From contig NZVE01000002.1 in NCBI GenBank assembly GCA_002697345.1, positions 1 through 39,513 of the forward strand: a stretch of DNA of 39,513 nt. The letters run 5' to 3'. Of this stretch, positions 1 to 8,251 are shown one piece after another; within the stretch, counting starts at the first letter, position 1, and every line of letters begins with the position of its first letter. The DNA is from Paracoccaceae bacterium (GTDB lineage Bacteria > Pseudomonadota > Alphaproteobacteria > Rhodobacterales > Rhodobacteraceae). A program made the position numbers and the translations under genes. The notes under the pieces were generated by a model, which was not told the origin of the DNA, did no database searches, and saw only the letters and a list, made by a program, of their open reading frames with translations.

Positions 1-5
1 CGATT

Positions 6-1622
6 GTGACGGCTCTCAAATCAATGCCTTCTGCTTCACTCTCAGATTTGAAACTAAGCGAGTCTGTAATCTATCCACGATTGATTTATTCATCGGAAAC
101 GACAACCTACGAGTCTCATCCCCACGAAGACAGAGCGAACTATGAAATGCGATGGGTTGAATCCTGCCCTCCTTACGATATGGTGGGGTTGGAATCTGAA
201 GGTATGGAAATAATAAGGGATTTTCTGGACAAGGGGTTGCTTCCTAATACCATTAGTTTTGGAAATCTAGGTCGCCCTCAAACCTCTGCAACTAGATACG
301 AAAACTTTTCTAGGATATATCGCTTGTTGTCCTACATTACTCGTTCAACAGATTACACTTTCTCTGACTTTTCTGTTTCTCGTATTCCTGTTAAATCAGG
401 AAAGGCAGTTAAGATAACTCAAGACTTGACTTTAAACTTCGACCTTGAAACTTTCAATACTCTCAAGGCTCGTTCTGGGGCTTCTGCTGGCTTTATTGAA
501 TCCAACTTTTCAAGCATAGAAATCGAGACTCTGGAAAATTACTTAGAGGCTCTTGAGTTCTCTGGCTATAAGGATAAAAAAGTGGAGTATTCCATAGTCT
601 TATACATAGCCCCTGATGATTTGAGCGTTTCCATTATCTCATACAGTCCTAGTATTTTGATGCACAACAGGGCTAATGGTAGGGCGAGTCGTAGGTTGAA
701 GCCGTTTATTCAAAACTATGATTTAATGCAGATTTTCACTAATCCTGATAGCAAGTCAATTATTGATTTCTTGTTTAAATCCCAGAGTCGCCCCTACCTT
801 ATACATGAGGTGAGAAGAAACACAGACGATACGGATGCTTACGATGTAATTTTACTAAAAGATGATAACTTGGGTGAAAGGCCCGAAGATGCTAAAGGTT
901 GGTCGGCTAAAAATTATTTGCCTTCCTTTAGCGAAGATACTGTTTTTAATGATTATTGCTTTTCGGCTTTACACATAAAATCGGGAATGACGGTATCTGA
1001 CCCTATCAACACTCTTCCGTTAAACATTAAAAGAAACAAGATTTCTGTCACCAGACCGTTTCAATACACCAGCGTATTTCCTGTTTTGGGGGATAAGGTT
1101 CATTTCCCCCTTGCTAGAGAATCTGTGGAATATCGTGATGAAAAATATAATCGAAAAACTATTTTTGTTAATTACTCACCTGTGGCCCTTTACACTACTG
1201 ACAAAGCCTCTGAAACCTACCCTACCAATGTTCCTGAGAAGGTCTTTAAACTATTGAACACGAATGCTCGCACCTTCAAACTACAAAGACAACCGCACAT
1301 TGACGGTCGCAAGGCAAAGGACTACGCTGATTTCGACAGCATTATTTTGCCTTTTGAGAATATTACAGAAGACCTAGTTAAACTACCAGAGATTGTTCCT
1401 TACCGTTCAGGGGAGTCACTTAAAAAGTTTGCTCAGACGATGGCGGAAGATTATCAAATGCCTTATATTAAAAATGCGATTGAAGACGCTCGCGGGAATA
1501 AATATCTTTCACAGAATATCGCTAATTGGTCTTTAGGTGTTCCTGCTGAGTTTGTTCCTGAAACCTACTCTCTTACAGGGATGGAGTTAGGTTTGTTCAA
1601 TTGGCCTTTGGGATTAGTCTAA
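6..1622 (+). CDS. Unknown 538-aa protein ending in GLFNW
   Basis: I do not recognise a family. The first usable start is a GTG at base 6, but the window begins there, so the true start may lie upstream and the gene may be 5'-partial. The protein is soluble, mixed alpha/beta, with no membrane segment or signal peptide. Its last ten residues contain GLFNW (about 529-533) followed by PLGLV; the same pentapeptide occurs in the 5886 gene and at the C-terminus of the minus-strand 36397 gene. The next gene is an XPF-type nuclease and the clamp gene follows, so a role in DNA replication or repair is plausible from context only. The GLFNW end resembles a PCNA-binding peptide without being canonical. 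Confidence 0.8.
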   Translation: MTALKSMPSASLSDLKLSESVIYPRLIYSSETTTYESHPHEDRANYEMRWVESCPPYDMVGLESEGMEIIRDFLDKGLLPNTISFGNLGRPQTSATRYENFSRIYRLLSYITRSTDYTFSDFSVSRIPVKSGKAVKITQDLTLNFDLETFNTLKARSGASAGFIESNFSSIEIETLENYLEALEFSGYKDKKVEYSIVLYIAPDDLSVSIISYSPSILMHNRANGRASRRLKPFIQNYDLMQIFTNPDSKSIIDFLFKSQSRPYLIHEVRRNTDDTDAYDVILLKDDNLGERPEDAKGWSAKNYLPSFSEDTVFNDYCFSALHIKSGMTVSDPINTLPLNIKRNKISVTRPFQYTSVFPVLGDKVHFPLARESVEYRDEKYNRKTIFVNYSPVALYTTDKASETYPTNVPEKVFKLLNTNARTFKLQRQPHIDGRKAKDYADFDSIILPFENITEDLVKLPEIVPYRSGESLKKFAQTMAEDYQMPYIKNAIEDARGNKYLSQNIANWSLGVPAEFVPETYSLTGMELGLFNWPLGLV

Positions 1623-1650
1623 GTTCGATGCTTAAGGTAATAAGTGATGT

Positions 1651-2373
1651 GTGCTACTTGTCAGCATGGCTACTGCGGAAACTTTCATTGACACCTTTGA
1701 ACCTGACTTATGGGCAAGAGAACTGTCTGGATTTATGGACGCTACGGGTAAGCCGCTTAAACACAATTTGAAATCTATGGGTTATGAGGGCGACATTTTG
1801 ATTCGCTGTGAGATAGAGGGTGAAACTAAAACTTGGGGTATAGAGAGGAAGACCTTAACAGACGCTTTAAACTCTTGGATGAACAAGCGTCTTATCAGGC
1901 AAGTCCATGATTTGAGTGAACGTGTGGATTATCCTATGCTTTTCATAATTGACGAACCTGCTAAACGGATTTCCAATTCTCCTAACAACCCTTACAGGAA
2001 GTTCGCCTCTCACATTCCTAATTTGGAATCCCACCTTAACAGGATAGCGATGGAACTTTGTCCTGTTTTAAGATTCCGTGATGAGCCAACTGCTATTAAA
2101 CAAGTAAAAAGTTTAATCAAAAGAATTGAGGCAGGAGATTATCAGTCGGTCAGACTTCACACCCACAGGGTTTCCGAGCCAGATGAGGTTGTTGATTTCT
2201 TGATGGGCATTCCGAAAGTGGGTAAAAAAAGGGCGGCGGATTTTAAAGATAACTTTTCTTCTTTACCTGATTTGATAGAACGGGTGGCGGAAATTGACCC
2301 TTTAGTAAGAGCCGAACCAGACCGCCAAACTATTAAGGCTTTCTTGGCTCAAGATTGGAAACACGAAGGCTAA
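1651..2373 (+). CDS. XPF/ERCC4-type structure-specific nuclease
   Basis: ERCC4-family nuclease expected to cut flaps, forks or Holliday-like junctions in DNA. The signature is clear: GD at residues 47-48, ERK at 65-67 with D71 (the GD-x(n)-ERK-x(3)-D core), then S75, RL and Q (RLIRQ), typical of the fold. A C-terminal helix-hairpin-helix is visible at about 183-199 (GIPKVGKK). There is no helicase domain, so it is the short archaeal type at 240 aa. XPF-family nucleases commonly dimerise and bind PCNA, and a PCNA gene lies 300 bases downstream. The start could be GTG 1651 or ATG 1666 (MATAETF); the nuclease core is unaffected. Confidence 0.9.
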   Translation: MLLVSMATAETFIDTFEPDLWARELSGFMDATGKPLKHNLKSMGYEGDILIRCEIEGETKTWGIERKTLTDALNSWMNKRLIRQVHDLSERVDYPMLFIIDEPAKRISNSPNNPYRKFASHIPNLESHLNRIAMELCPVLRFRDEPTAIKQVKSLIKRIEAGDYQSVRLHTHRVSEPDEVVDFLMGIPKVGKKRAADFKDNFSSLPDLIERVAEIDPLVRAEPDRQTIKAFLAQDWKHEG

Positions 2374-2405
2374 TAAGAAAGATGACCTAAATAGGAGTGA
2401 TTCGT

Positions 2406-2633
2406 ATGATTGATGACGGTTCTAATTTAATTCCTGATGTTATAGATATTGACACAATTAACGAAGTCGCTATCTCCACTATCTTGCTTCAAGACTTGTT
2501 AAAAGAGTATAATCCAGAGATTAAGGAAAACTACGAGGGTGGTCGAGAAGTGGATATTCGCGTTTGGACTATACTGCAAGACATTAAGAGGATGGTTGAA
2601 AGTTCTGATGTTTGGTTTATTCGACAATACTGA
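2406..2633 (+). CDS. Small acidic protein, unknown
   Basis: 75-aa acidic protein with a predicted helical middle (ISTILLQDLLKEYNP) and no cysteines or membrane segment. I do not recognise it. I chose ATG 2406 because an AGGAGTGAT ribosome-binding sequence sits just upstream; a GTG at 2397 would add three residues. It lies between the XPF nuclease and PCNA, so it may belong to the replication operon. Confidence 0.65.
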   Translation: MIDDGSNLIPDVIDIDTINEVAISTILLQDLLKEYNPEIKENYEGGREVDIRVWTILQDIKRMVESSDVWFIRQY

Positions 2634-2641
2634 AGCAAACG

Positions 2642-2650
2642 CTTAAAGGT
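2642..2650 (+). promoter_or_regulatory. TATA-like box for PCNA
   Basis: CTTAAAGGT lies with its centre about 26 bases before the PCNA ATG, the distance expected if transcription starts at the start codon (leaderless mRNA). No Shine-Dalgarno sequence is seen between them, which supports this reading. Confidence 0.4.
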
Positions 2651-2670
2651 AAGTTGTCCCACATATTGAT

Positions 2671-3420
2671 ATGTCTGAATCTGCTAACACTTTAGTATCG
2701 CCCGTTATCGTTTGTCCAGCCCCTCCGTTGAAGACTATGGTTAGTTCTTTAAAGTCTTTATCGGATGACGCTGTTTTAGTTTTTAGCCCCGAAGGTTTAT
2801 CTTCTAAAGTAGTGGATTCTGCTCACGTTTGTATGTTAGAAGTCACTATTCCAAATAAGACTTTTACGAGCAACACTTCTAATGGAGAAACTAAGATAGC
2901 CATATCTTTAACTAATCTCGATACCGCTTTAAAGTTAGCAGACAAGAAAGATGTGGTAAAACTTAGTATCATTAATGAGGGAACTTTTTTACAAGTTGAT
3001 ATTGGTGAGATTTCCAAGTCTGTTAGACTATTAGATATTTCCTTAGTTAAGAATCCTCCTGCCCCTGTTCTCGCTTTTGACTTGAGTTATAATTTAGATA
3101 CTGACTCTTTGAAGAAAGCAGTAGCGGCCTCTAAGACTGTGGGTGATGTGGTGACTTTTCACTTTGACGGTCAAGCGACTAAAATAACTGTTGATTCTAA
3201 AATGGAGAGAGTGGAAGCCCCATTGGAAACGACTAATACTACTATCCATTCTAAAGAGGCTTTAACCGCACTCTATTCTGTGGGATATTTAGTTCAAATG
3301 GTTAAAACATTGGGTAAAGATGTCACAATATCTTGGGGAGAATATAAACCTCTCAAATTAATTTCTAATGACGGTGAAGTGTCTTTATCATGGTTGTTAG
3401 CCCCCAGAAATCAGACTTGA
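2671..3420 (+). CDS. pcn: DNA sliding clamp (PCNA)
   Basis: Archaeal/eukaryotic-type sliding clamp, 249 aa, the usual length. It forms a ring that tethers polymerase, ligase and nucleases to DNA. Recognisable family landmarks are DSAHVCMLEVTI near residue 50, the interdomain connector region with LDISLVKNPPAP, and the C-terminal block SVGYLVQMVK...VTISWGEYKPLKL ending SLSWLLAPR, which matches the conserved PCNA C-terminus. It sits between a flap/fork nuclease and a ribonucleotide reductase, so the element supplies part of its own replication machinery. A TATA-like box at 2642 suggests leaderless expression. Confidence 0.95.
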   Translation: MSESANTLVSPVIVCPAPPLKTMVSSLKSLSDDAVLVFSPEGLSSKVVDSAHVCMLEVTIPNKTFTSNTSNGETKIAISLTNLDTALKLADKKDVVKLSIINEGTFLQVDIGEISKSVRLLDISLVKNPPAPVLAFDLSYNLDTDSLKKAVAASKTVGDVVTFHFDGQATKITVDSKMERVEAPLETTNTTIHSKEALTALYSVGYLVQMVKTLGKDVTISWGEYKPLKLISNDGEVSLSWLLAPRNQT

Positions 3421-3440
3421 TAAAGCCTCGTATTGAATGA

Positions 3441-3463
3441 CAAGCACACTCTTGATGTGTTTG
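3441..3463 (+). terminator. Hairpin between PCNA and RNR genes
   Basis: CAAGCACA (3441-3448) and TGTGTTTG (3456-3463) pair over 8 bp with a 7-base loop, and are followed by T-rich sequence. It lies just after the PCNA stop. It could be a terminator or RNA-stabilising hairpin, or the operator of the following promoter. Confidence 0.4.
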
Positions 3464-3540
3464 GTTTATTTAGTATGAGTCGCTATTAGAATCACTTCCG
3501 AATCGTTGGGGATATTAGGAAGTAAATTAAAGGTGAAAAT

Positions 3541-5376
3541 ATGAGTGAATCAATAGATGTTGTAATGGCCGAAGAACAGTTGCCCCAAGCGGGTTTTAAT
3601 CCAAAAGGATTAGGTGATACCATCTTTAAACAACGCTACGCTCGTTATGATTCAGAAAGTTGGGAATCTGCGTGTGATAGAGTAGCAACTCATGTAGCAC
3701 AGGCTGAGAACGGCTCAAGAGAAAAGTGGCGTGGAAGATTTTATCAGAAACTTTCCGAAGGTTTATTCGTTCCTGGTGGAAGGATTTGGTATGGGTCTGG
3801 TCGTGCGAAAGGGCAGTTGTTGAACTGTTTCGTAGTTCCCACAGACGACAGCCGAGAAGGTTGGGGTCAGACTGTTAAAGATATGCTCATTATTTCAGGA
3901 ACGGGTGGTGGAGTAGGAACAAACTATTCTCCTATTAGACCTAGAGGAACACCTATCAAGGGAACAGGTGGAGAAGCCACAGGTGCAGTATCTCTCATGG
4001 AGATTATTAACCAAACAGGAGAAGTAATCAAAGCAGGTGGGGGTCGAAGAACAGCACTTATGATGTGTCTGCGATACGACCACGCTGATATTATGGAGTT
4101 TCTAAACGCTAAACTTGACCTTGAGAGATTGAATAACGCTAATGTATCTGTGTTAGTGGATGATGATTTCTTTAAGCAAGTGGAAAACAATGATGACATT
4201 GTGCTTAAGTTCCGAGACAGACCTGTTTTGGATTCAGAAGGAAATGAAAGGACTATCCCTGCACAAGAGTTGTGGGATAAAATTATCCAGAACTCTTATA
4301 ACTCGGCTGAACCTGGTATTTTAAACATTGGCTTGGCTAACAAAATGAATAACATTCACTATTATAAACCTCTTATTGCTACTAATCCGTGTGGAGAAAT
4401 CTGGTTGGAGTCCTATGGGTGCTGTTGTTTAGGTGCAGTTAATCTGGCTCAACACATTACGGATGGAGAAATGGATTGGGAGAGTTTAGCCGATACTGTT
4501 AATGTGGGTGTTAGACTTTTGGATAATGTTTTAGATGTTAATCAATACCCTATCAAAGAAATAGAAATAAACTGTCAAAAAGTCCGAAGAATTGGATTGG
4601 GAATCATGGGCTTAGGACACGCTTTAGTTAAGATGGGCTACACATACGGTTCAGAAGAAGGCAACGCCCAAGTGGATAAGATGATGAAGTTCATTAAAGA
4701 GAGAGCGTATGAGGCATCCACATTCCTCGCCGTTGAGCGTGGGCCTTTTGAAGCCTACACAGAAGATTTCCTTAATTCAGGTTTCGTTAAAACACTTCCA
4801 CGCAGAATCAAGCAAAACATTAGGGAACACGGTGTAAGAAACTGTGCTCTATTGACTATCGCACCCACAGGAACAACTTCTATGGTTATGGGAACGTCTT
4901 CAGGAATCGAACCTATTTTCGCACCTGGTTATATTCGCAGATACTATGACTCGGATAATAAATCCAATGACAGAATCTTAAAAGAAGAAATGGTCATTGA
5001 CCCTTTGTTCAAGGAACTGTATGAAAGTGGTGCAGACATGAGTTCGTTTATTGCTACTTCCGATTTATCTGTAAGGAATCACATGGAAGTTCAGGCTATC
5101 TGTCAGAAGCACATTGATAATTCCATTTCCAAGACAATCAATATACCCAATGAATATGATATTTCCGATTACGGTGATTTAATGTTAGAGTTCGGCCCAC
5201 AGTTGAAAGGGATAACGGTTTATCGTCAAGGTTCAAGAGGTAATGAGCCTCTTACACCTATAACAGTTGAACAGGCTATTGAATCTTTAAAGTCTGACGA
5301 AGCAGTTGAGGGTGCGGCGGCTACGGATTGTCCTTCTGGCGTATGTGAATTGCCTGTTTCTGTAAGTAAAGAGTAA
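3541..5376 (+). CDS. nrdJ: Class II (B12-dependent) ribonucleotide reductase
   Basis: Adenosylcobalamin-dependent ribonucleotide reductase, which makes deoxyribonucleotides for DNA synthesis without needing oxygen or an NrdB radical subunit. Seen: the LLNCF redox cysteine (C96), the active-site motif NPCGE (282-286: N282, thiyl C284, E286), the second redox cysteine in YGCCCLGAVNL (C295 by alignment), the APTGTTS phosphate-binding loop and a C-terminal CPSGVC pair (C597, C602) for re-reduction. At 611 aa it is short for the family and has no N-terminal ATP-cone, so adenine-nucleotide inhibition through that domain is probably absent, a common viral simplification. An AAAGGTGA ribosome-binding site precedes the ATG. 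Three adjacent cysteines after the active site are unusual. Confidence 0.95.
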   Translation: MSESIDVVMAEEQLPQAGFNPKGLGDTIFKQRYARYDSESWESACDRVATHVAQAENGSREKWRGRFYQKLSEGLFVPGGRIWYGSGRAKGQLLNCFVVPTDDSREGWGQTVKDMLIISGTGGGVGTNYSPIRPRGTPIKGTGGEATGAVSLMEIINQTGEVIKAGGGRRTALMMCLRYDHADIMEFLNAKLDLERLNNANVSVLVDDDFFKQVENNDDIVLKFRDRPVLDSEGNERTIPAQELWDKIIQNSYNSAEPGILNIGLANKMNNIHYYKPLIATNPCGEIWLESYGCCCLGAVNLAQHITDGEMDWESLADTVNVGVRLLDNVLDVNQYPIKEIEINCQKVRRIGLGIMGLGHALVKMGYTYGSEEGNAQVDKMMKFIKERAYEASTFLAVERGPFEAYTEDFLNSGFVKTLPRRIKQNIREHGVRNCALLTIAPTGTTSMVMGTSSGIEPIFAPGYIRRYYDSDNKSNDRILKEEMVIDPLFKELYESGADMSSFIATSDLSVRNHMEVQAICQKHIDNSISKTINIPNEYDISDYGDLMLEFGPQLKGITVYRQGSRGNEPLTPITVEQAIESLKSDEAVEGAAATDCPSGVCELPVSVSKE

Positions 5377-5440
5377 TTCTCATTACTTACAGAAAATCGA
5401 ATATTTAGGATTGTGAAAAACAAGTTCCCTGAAATGTTAG

Positions 5441-5461
5441 ATTACTTGTAGTGCAAGTAAT
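5441..5461. repeat. Inverted repeat (8-bp arms)
   Basis: ATTACTTG (5441-5448) and CAAGTAAT (5454-5461) form a perfect 8-bp inverted repeat around TAGTG. It follows the RNR gene and abuts the TATA box of the next gene, so it may be either the RNR terminator or an operator overlapping that promoter. Confidence 0.5.
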
Positions 5462-5470
5462 TAAATAGTT
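5461..5470 (+). promoter_or_regulatory. TATA box for the 5489 gene
   Basis: TTAAATAGTT, centred 25-26 bases upstream of ATG 5489, fits leaderless archaeal transcription and decides that ATG over the in-frame GTG at 5471. Confidence 0.5.
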
Positions 5471-5488
5471 GTGTTGTTTCCTCTAAGT

Positions 5489-5734
5489 ATGGACATTTTT
5501 GCACTACCCAAAGAATACTACGCCACCGAGAAGAAACCTATTCACATTATCGGATATTCAGCCGCCTTAGCCTTAGCCGCCATAGGTGCTTTGGAAACTA
5601 TACACACGATTCCTTATATCGTGAACGGGGAGGCCAATTTGAATAACACTTTGCTCGGCCCTGTTGCGGTCGGTGCAGGTTTGATTTCCGCTTCTATGTA
5701 TCTTAAGCAAGCAGGTATAGAAGCAGGTTATTAG
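5489..5734 (+). CDS. Small two-TM membrane protein
   Basis: 81-aa protein with two hydrophobic segments (about 18-38 and 54-72) rich in Ala, Gly and Ile, joined by a short polar loop containing NNT. No family recognised. It has its own TATA box and apparently a leaderless mRNA, unlike the operon-embedded small genes nearby. Small two-helix hydrophobic proteins serve as capsid proteins of spindle-shaped archaeal viruses, so it is a candidate structural protein, but a holin-like or accessory membrane role is equally possible. Confidence 0.75.
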   Translation: MDIFALPKEYYATEKKPIHIIGYSAALALAAIGALETIHTIPYIVNGEANLNNTLLGPVAVGAGLISASMYLKQAGIEAGY

Positions 5735-5735
5735 A

Positions 5736-5876
5736 ATGCCCACTCTGTTTAAACCCAGAAAAGAAGATGATTTTCCTTTCGTTGGCGTTTACAGGGCTGT
5801 GATTAAAAGAGTGTTCGTAGTAGTATTACTAGCCGTTGTAAGTTTAACTATTATCTTAGGAAAAGGACTATACTGA
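5736..5876 (+). CDS. Single-TM micro-protein, 46 aa
   Basis: A 46-aa open frame begins just after the stop of the previous gene. It has a basic, proline-containing N-terminus (MPTLFKPRKEDD) and one strong membrane helix at about 25-42. Tight packing between the two neighbours supports it being real. Function unknown; N-terminus predicted inside the cell by the positive-inside rule. Confidence 0.55.
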   Translation: MPTLFKPRKEDDFPFVGVYRAVIKRVFVVVLLAVVSLTIILGKGLY

Positions 5877-5885
5877 GGGATTCAA

Positions 5886-6632
5886 ATGGTAGTTAAATCG
5901 GCTACCAAGAAAAAACTGATGGACATAGGTTTTCCTGAAGTAATGGCTCACTTTCTCGCAGATGAGATGAAATGGGCTGATTGGGTGGATTTACCGTTGA
6001 AAGGAAAAAACTCTGGTTTCAAGAAGCAGTTTTACAAGAGAATAAAGCAGGGATTAAAAAAGGAGTGGAGGGATTGGCTAAAAAGAGAAAATAAGGAAAC
6101 CGATACACACATAATGACTGTGGCGTTGTTTAACGACAATGTAGGGGATGTGGCTTATAATATGATTCACTCTTTACCCGTTTTAACCCCAGACGCTAAG
6201 TTTCCAGACCTACCCTCGCAAGGTTTGTTCAATTGGGTTAGTTTTGAAGGTAAGCCGTATCAGAAGAAAAACAAAATACAATACACACAGGCTTTAGGTC
6301 TTTTCAATTTAGTGCTGTATAATCGCAAAGATAAAGGAAAAGCGTCTTTAAGTTCAAGTTCTCTTGAAGATGAAAGCAGAGTCAAACGAGAATATGAGGA
6401 TTGGTTAAAGAGAAATGAAAGGTATCGGCCCGAAAATCGCCCTTTGAGTCCCTATAACCCTTCCAAACCGTATGACTATGCACAGATTTATCATAAAAAC
6501 AATATGCAAACAACAAATCAATATGGTTGGAACTCTAATGCACTAAGTCCTCAGTTCGATTTTGCGAATCCACAGTTTAAAAAAGAATATGCTAAGTATC
6601 AGAAAATGTATCAGGATGCACTCACTAAATAA
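5886..6632 (+). CDS. Unknown 248-aa protein with internal GLFN repeats
   Basis: The N-terminus (about 9-40, KKLMDIGFPEVMAHFLADEMKWADW) is helical and could be a small protein-binding domain. A basic helix follows. The middle contains two related peptides, QGLFNWVSF (112-120) and LGLFNLVLY (137-145), the first sharing GLFNW with the ends of the 6 and 36397 genes. The C-terminal 90 residues are Tyr/Asn/Pro-rich and look disordered. No known family. It is preceded by GAGGGATTCAA, a moderate ribosome-binding site, and ends just before a non-coding region. Role unknown; the shared peptide hints at a common binding partner, with PCNA as one candidate. Confidence 0.75.
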   Translation: MVVKSATKKKLMDIGFPEVMAHFLADEMKWADWVDLPLKGKNSGFKKQFYKRIKQGLKKEWRDWLKRENKETDTHIMTVALFNDNVGDVAYNMIHSLPVLTPDAKFPDLPSQGLFNWVSFEGKPYQKKNKIQYTQALGLFNLVLYNRKDKGKASLSSSSLEDESRVKREYEDWLKRNERYRPENRPLSPYNPSKPYDYAQIYHKNNMQTTNQYGWNSNALSPQFDFANPQFKKEYAKYQKMYQDALTK

Positions 6633-6642
6633 TCTTGATTAT

Positions 6643-6660
6643 GCCCCTTCAGCGAGGATA
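6643..6660. repeat. Shared intergenic element, copy 1
   Basis: GCCCCTTCAGCGAGGATA lies 11 bases after the stop of the 5886 gene. A second copy, matching at 16 of 18 positions, is at 29182-29199, also just after a stop codon. Both are followed by a similar ATGTG-containing tail. Function unknown. Confidence 0.55.
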
Positions 6661-6990
6661 TTTAGAATGTGGCGCGGAATCTAAAGGGATGTGTCGAAAG
6701 ACTTAAATAAAATGTGGCACTACGATAGTTTGTTCCCTTTAGCGGGGGGACAAGGAGATGACAGAATAAGACCACGCAAGAGGTCTAATGTGCTGCTATG
6801 GGTTGTCGTGACCCCCCCAACGGGCAAGTGTCTGCGGGAAGTGATTTTACTGTCAATAGTAGGTTGTTGTCGTGATTGAAACGGTAATCTTGTCGGCAAT
6901 TTAAGGGTATGACCGAATCCCTTTCTCCAACTTCTTAGACTTGGTGCATCTAAGATGACAGACCCAAGCGCACCAATTAATATCATAGTG

Positions 6991-7000
6991 TTCTTATAGT
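6991..7000 (+). promoter_or_regulatory. TATA box (TTCTTATAGT) for the 7031 gene
   Basis: TTCTTATAGT is 40 bases upstream of ATG 7031, matching a TTCWTATAGT motif found at a similar distance before other genes (13292, 22634, 36951). A transcript would start near 7020, leaving a short leader with GAGGTT as ribosome-binding site. Confidence 0.55.
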
Positions 7001-7030
7001 CTGCCTGTTTCATATAAGTGAGGTTATCCT

Positions 7031-8251
7031 ATGTGGGAACATCCTAAATTGTCTGAAAGTATCAGAAAAGTCTTCCATCAGGAAACTAAACCTATCATAC
7101 CTAAGAGAAGCCTTACGGATTCTCTTCTTCAAGGTGCTAACCGTGAGGCGTATATGCGTCATCTTGGAAAGCAAGGAACAGAAGATGGAGCAGTTATTGT
7201 TCCTTTGATGGCTCGGAATACTTTAAATGGTATTCTCGGTAATTTTGGTGCGGCCATGAATTACTCCAATCCTAGTTCTTTCGATTTAGATAGTATGGTA
7301 AAAAAAGCCCCACCTTTAATGCGAGCCAAGACTTTTAATTACACTCAATGGATAAATAGATGGTGGCAATACAAAGTTAGGTTTGATAATCTTCCTCAGA
7401 TGCCTTCTAATAAAGGTGTAATCTCGGAAGTAGGTTTGTATAATTTCCAACCCACTAATGATTCACGGTTAGGGTGGAACAGTTGGATTTACGATGATTG
7501 GTATGCAGTTTGTCAATCAAGTCCGATAAAGTGTAAAAACATCGCAGGTCAAGGGACACTTCAGAATCATGTTCGTGTTCGATACCGAGCCTATATCTCC
7601 CCAGACCCTATGGAACACTCTTACTTTAACGCGGATTCAGGAGCAGTATTTGGAGAGATACATTCCTCCGATAGCATTAACGCAGGAATTATTGGGCATC
7701 AACTGATTGTGGAAGCGGATGTGGCTACTACTGAATCTAATTTCTTTAAACCTCAAGCCTTAAAGTCACCAGGTTTCGGAGAGGCCGTTCCTGTGGCTGT
7801 GTTCGGCATGGATGTAGTTAATCTAACGACCAATAAAACTGTCGCGAAAGAGTTTAATGTAAATTATGGGGATAAGGGTGCAATAGCCGAGCATACTTTT
7901 ACAGAAGCAGGACTGTATAAGATATTTATGTATCTTAAATCAACCGAAGGGCAAGGGATTACAGTTTCCAAAGCACTTGCGAGTCAGATAAGAGGGCGAA
8001 ACGGTGATGTGGGTCGCGCTTCTCACCCTATGCGTTTCTTAGTTTTCGTTTCTCCACCCCCTGTTTCCGATACGGTGGAAATAGATACGGTGGAAATACA
8101 GGAAGATGCAGGAGAAGCACCGACATTTACTACGCAGACTGATACTGTTCAGTTAGTGGATAACAGGGAAGATGAAGAACCTGATTACAAGTATCTTTTA
8201 GCAATAGGAGTTTTAGTCGGAAGTTTAATCTTATTCAAGGGTGATGAGTGA
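7031..8251 (+). CDS. Large protein with C-terminal membrane anchor
   Basis: 406-aa protein of unknown family. It has no signal peptide, a large mixed domain rich in aromatic residues (WINRWWQYKVRF, WNSWIYDDWYAVC), then beta-rich sequence at about 250-345, an acidic Thr/Val-rich stalk (about 348-385) and one membrane helix at the very C-terminus (YLLAIGVLVGSLILF). This is the topology of a tail-anchored protein and would need post-translational membrane insertion. It overlaps the next gene, which also ends in a membrane anchor, so the two are probably co-translated partners. A virion membrane or surface protein is plausible; this is inference from layout. Confidence 0.8.
   Translation: MWEHPKLSESIRKVFHQETKPIIPKRSLTDSLLQGANREAYMRHLGKQGTEDGAVIVPLMARNTLNGILGNFGAAMNYSNPSSFDLDSMVKKAPPLMRAKTFNYTQWINRWWQYKVRFDNLPQMPSNKGVISEVGLYNFQPTNDSRLGWNSWIYDDWYAVCQSSPIKCKNIAGQGTLQNHVRVRYRAYISPDPMEHSYFNADSGAVFGEIHSSDSINAGIIGHQLIVEADVATTESNFFKPQALKSPGFGEAVPVAVFGMDVVNLTTNKTVAKEFNVNYGDKGAIAEHTFTEAGLYKIFMYLKSTEGQGITVSKALASQIRGRNGDVGRASHPMRFLVFVSPPPVSDTVEIDTVEIQEDAGEAPTFTTQTDTVQLVDNREDEEPDYKYLLAIGVLVGSLILFKGDE

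Larger units (their letters stand above)
6633..7030 (+). ncRNA. 400-base non-coding stretch, candidate structured RNA
   Basis: This gap has no convincing gene: the short frames in it have no ribosome-binding site and atypical composition. It is richer in G runs and C runs than its surroundings and contains several potential RNA hairpins: TTGTTCCC/GGGGACAA (6730-6737 with 6746-6753), AGACC/GGTCT (6769-6773 with 6782-6786), AAGGG/CCCTT (6903-6907 with 6919-6923), and a possible H-type pseudoknot in which the loop of CTTAGA/TCTAAG (6934-6954) pairs with GCACCAA at 6970-6976. TTGTCGTGA appears twice. No match to RNase P, SRP RNA or tRNA was evident to me. It might be an RNA gene, a long leader of the 7031 gene, or an origin-like region. 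Confidence 0.4.

Noticed and set aside
3895-4199. Minus-strand frames opposite the RNR gene
   Set aside because: Shadows of a strongly conserved coding region.
6691-6879. Short plus-strand frame in the 6633-7030 gap
   Set aside because: Atypical start with no ribosome-binding site, unusual composition, and it runs through predicted hairpins; an overlapping minus-strand frame is equally weak.
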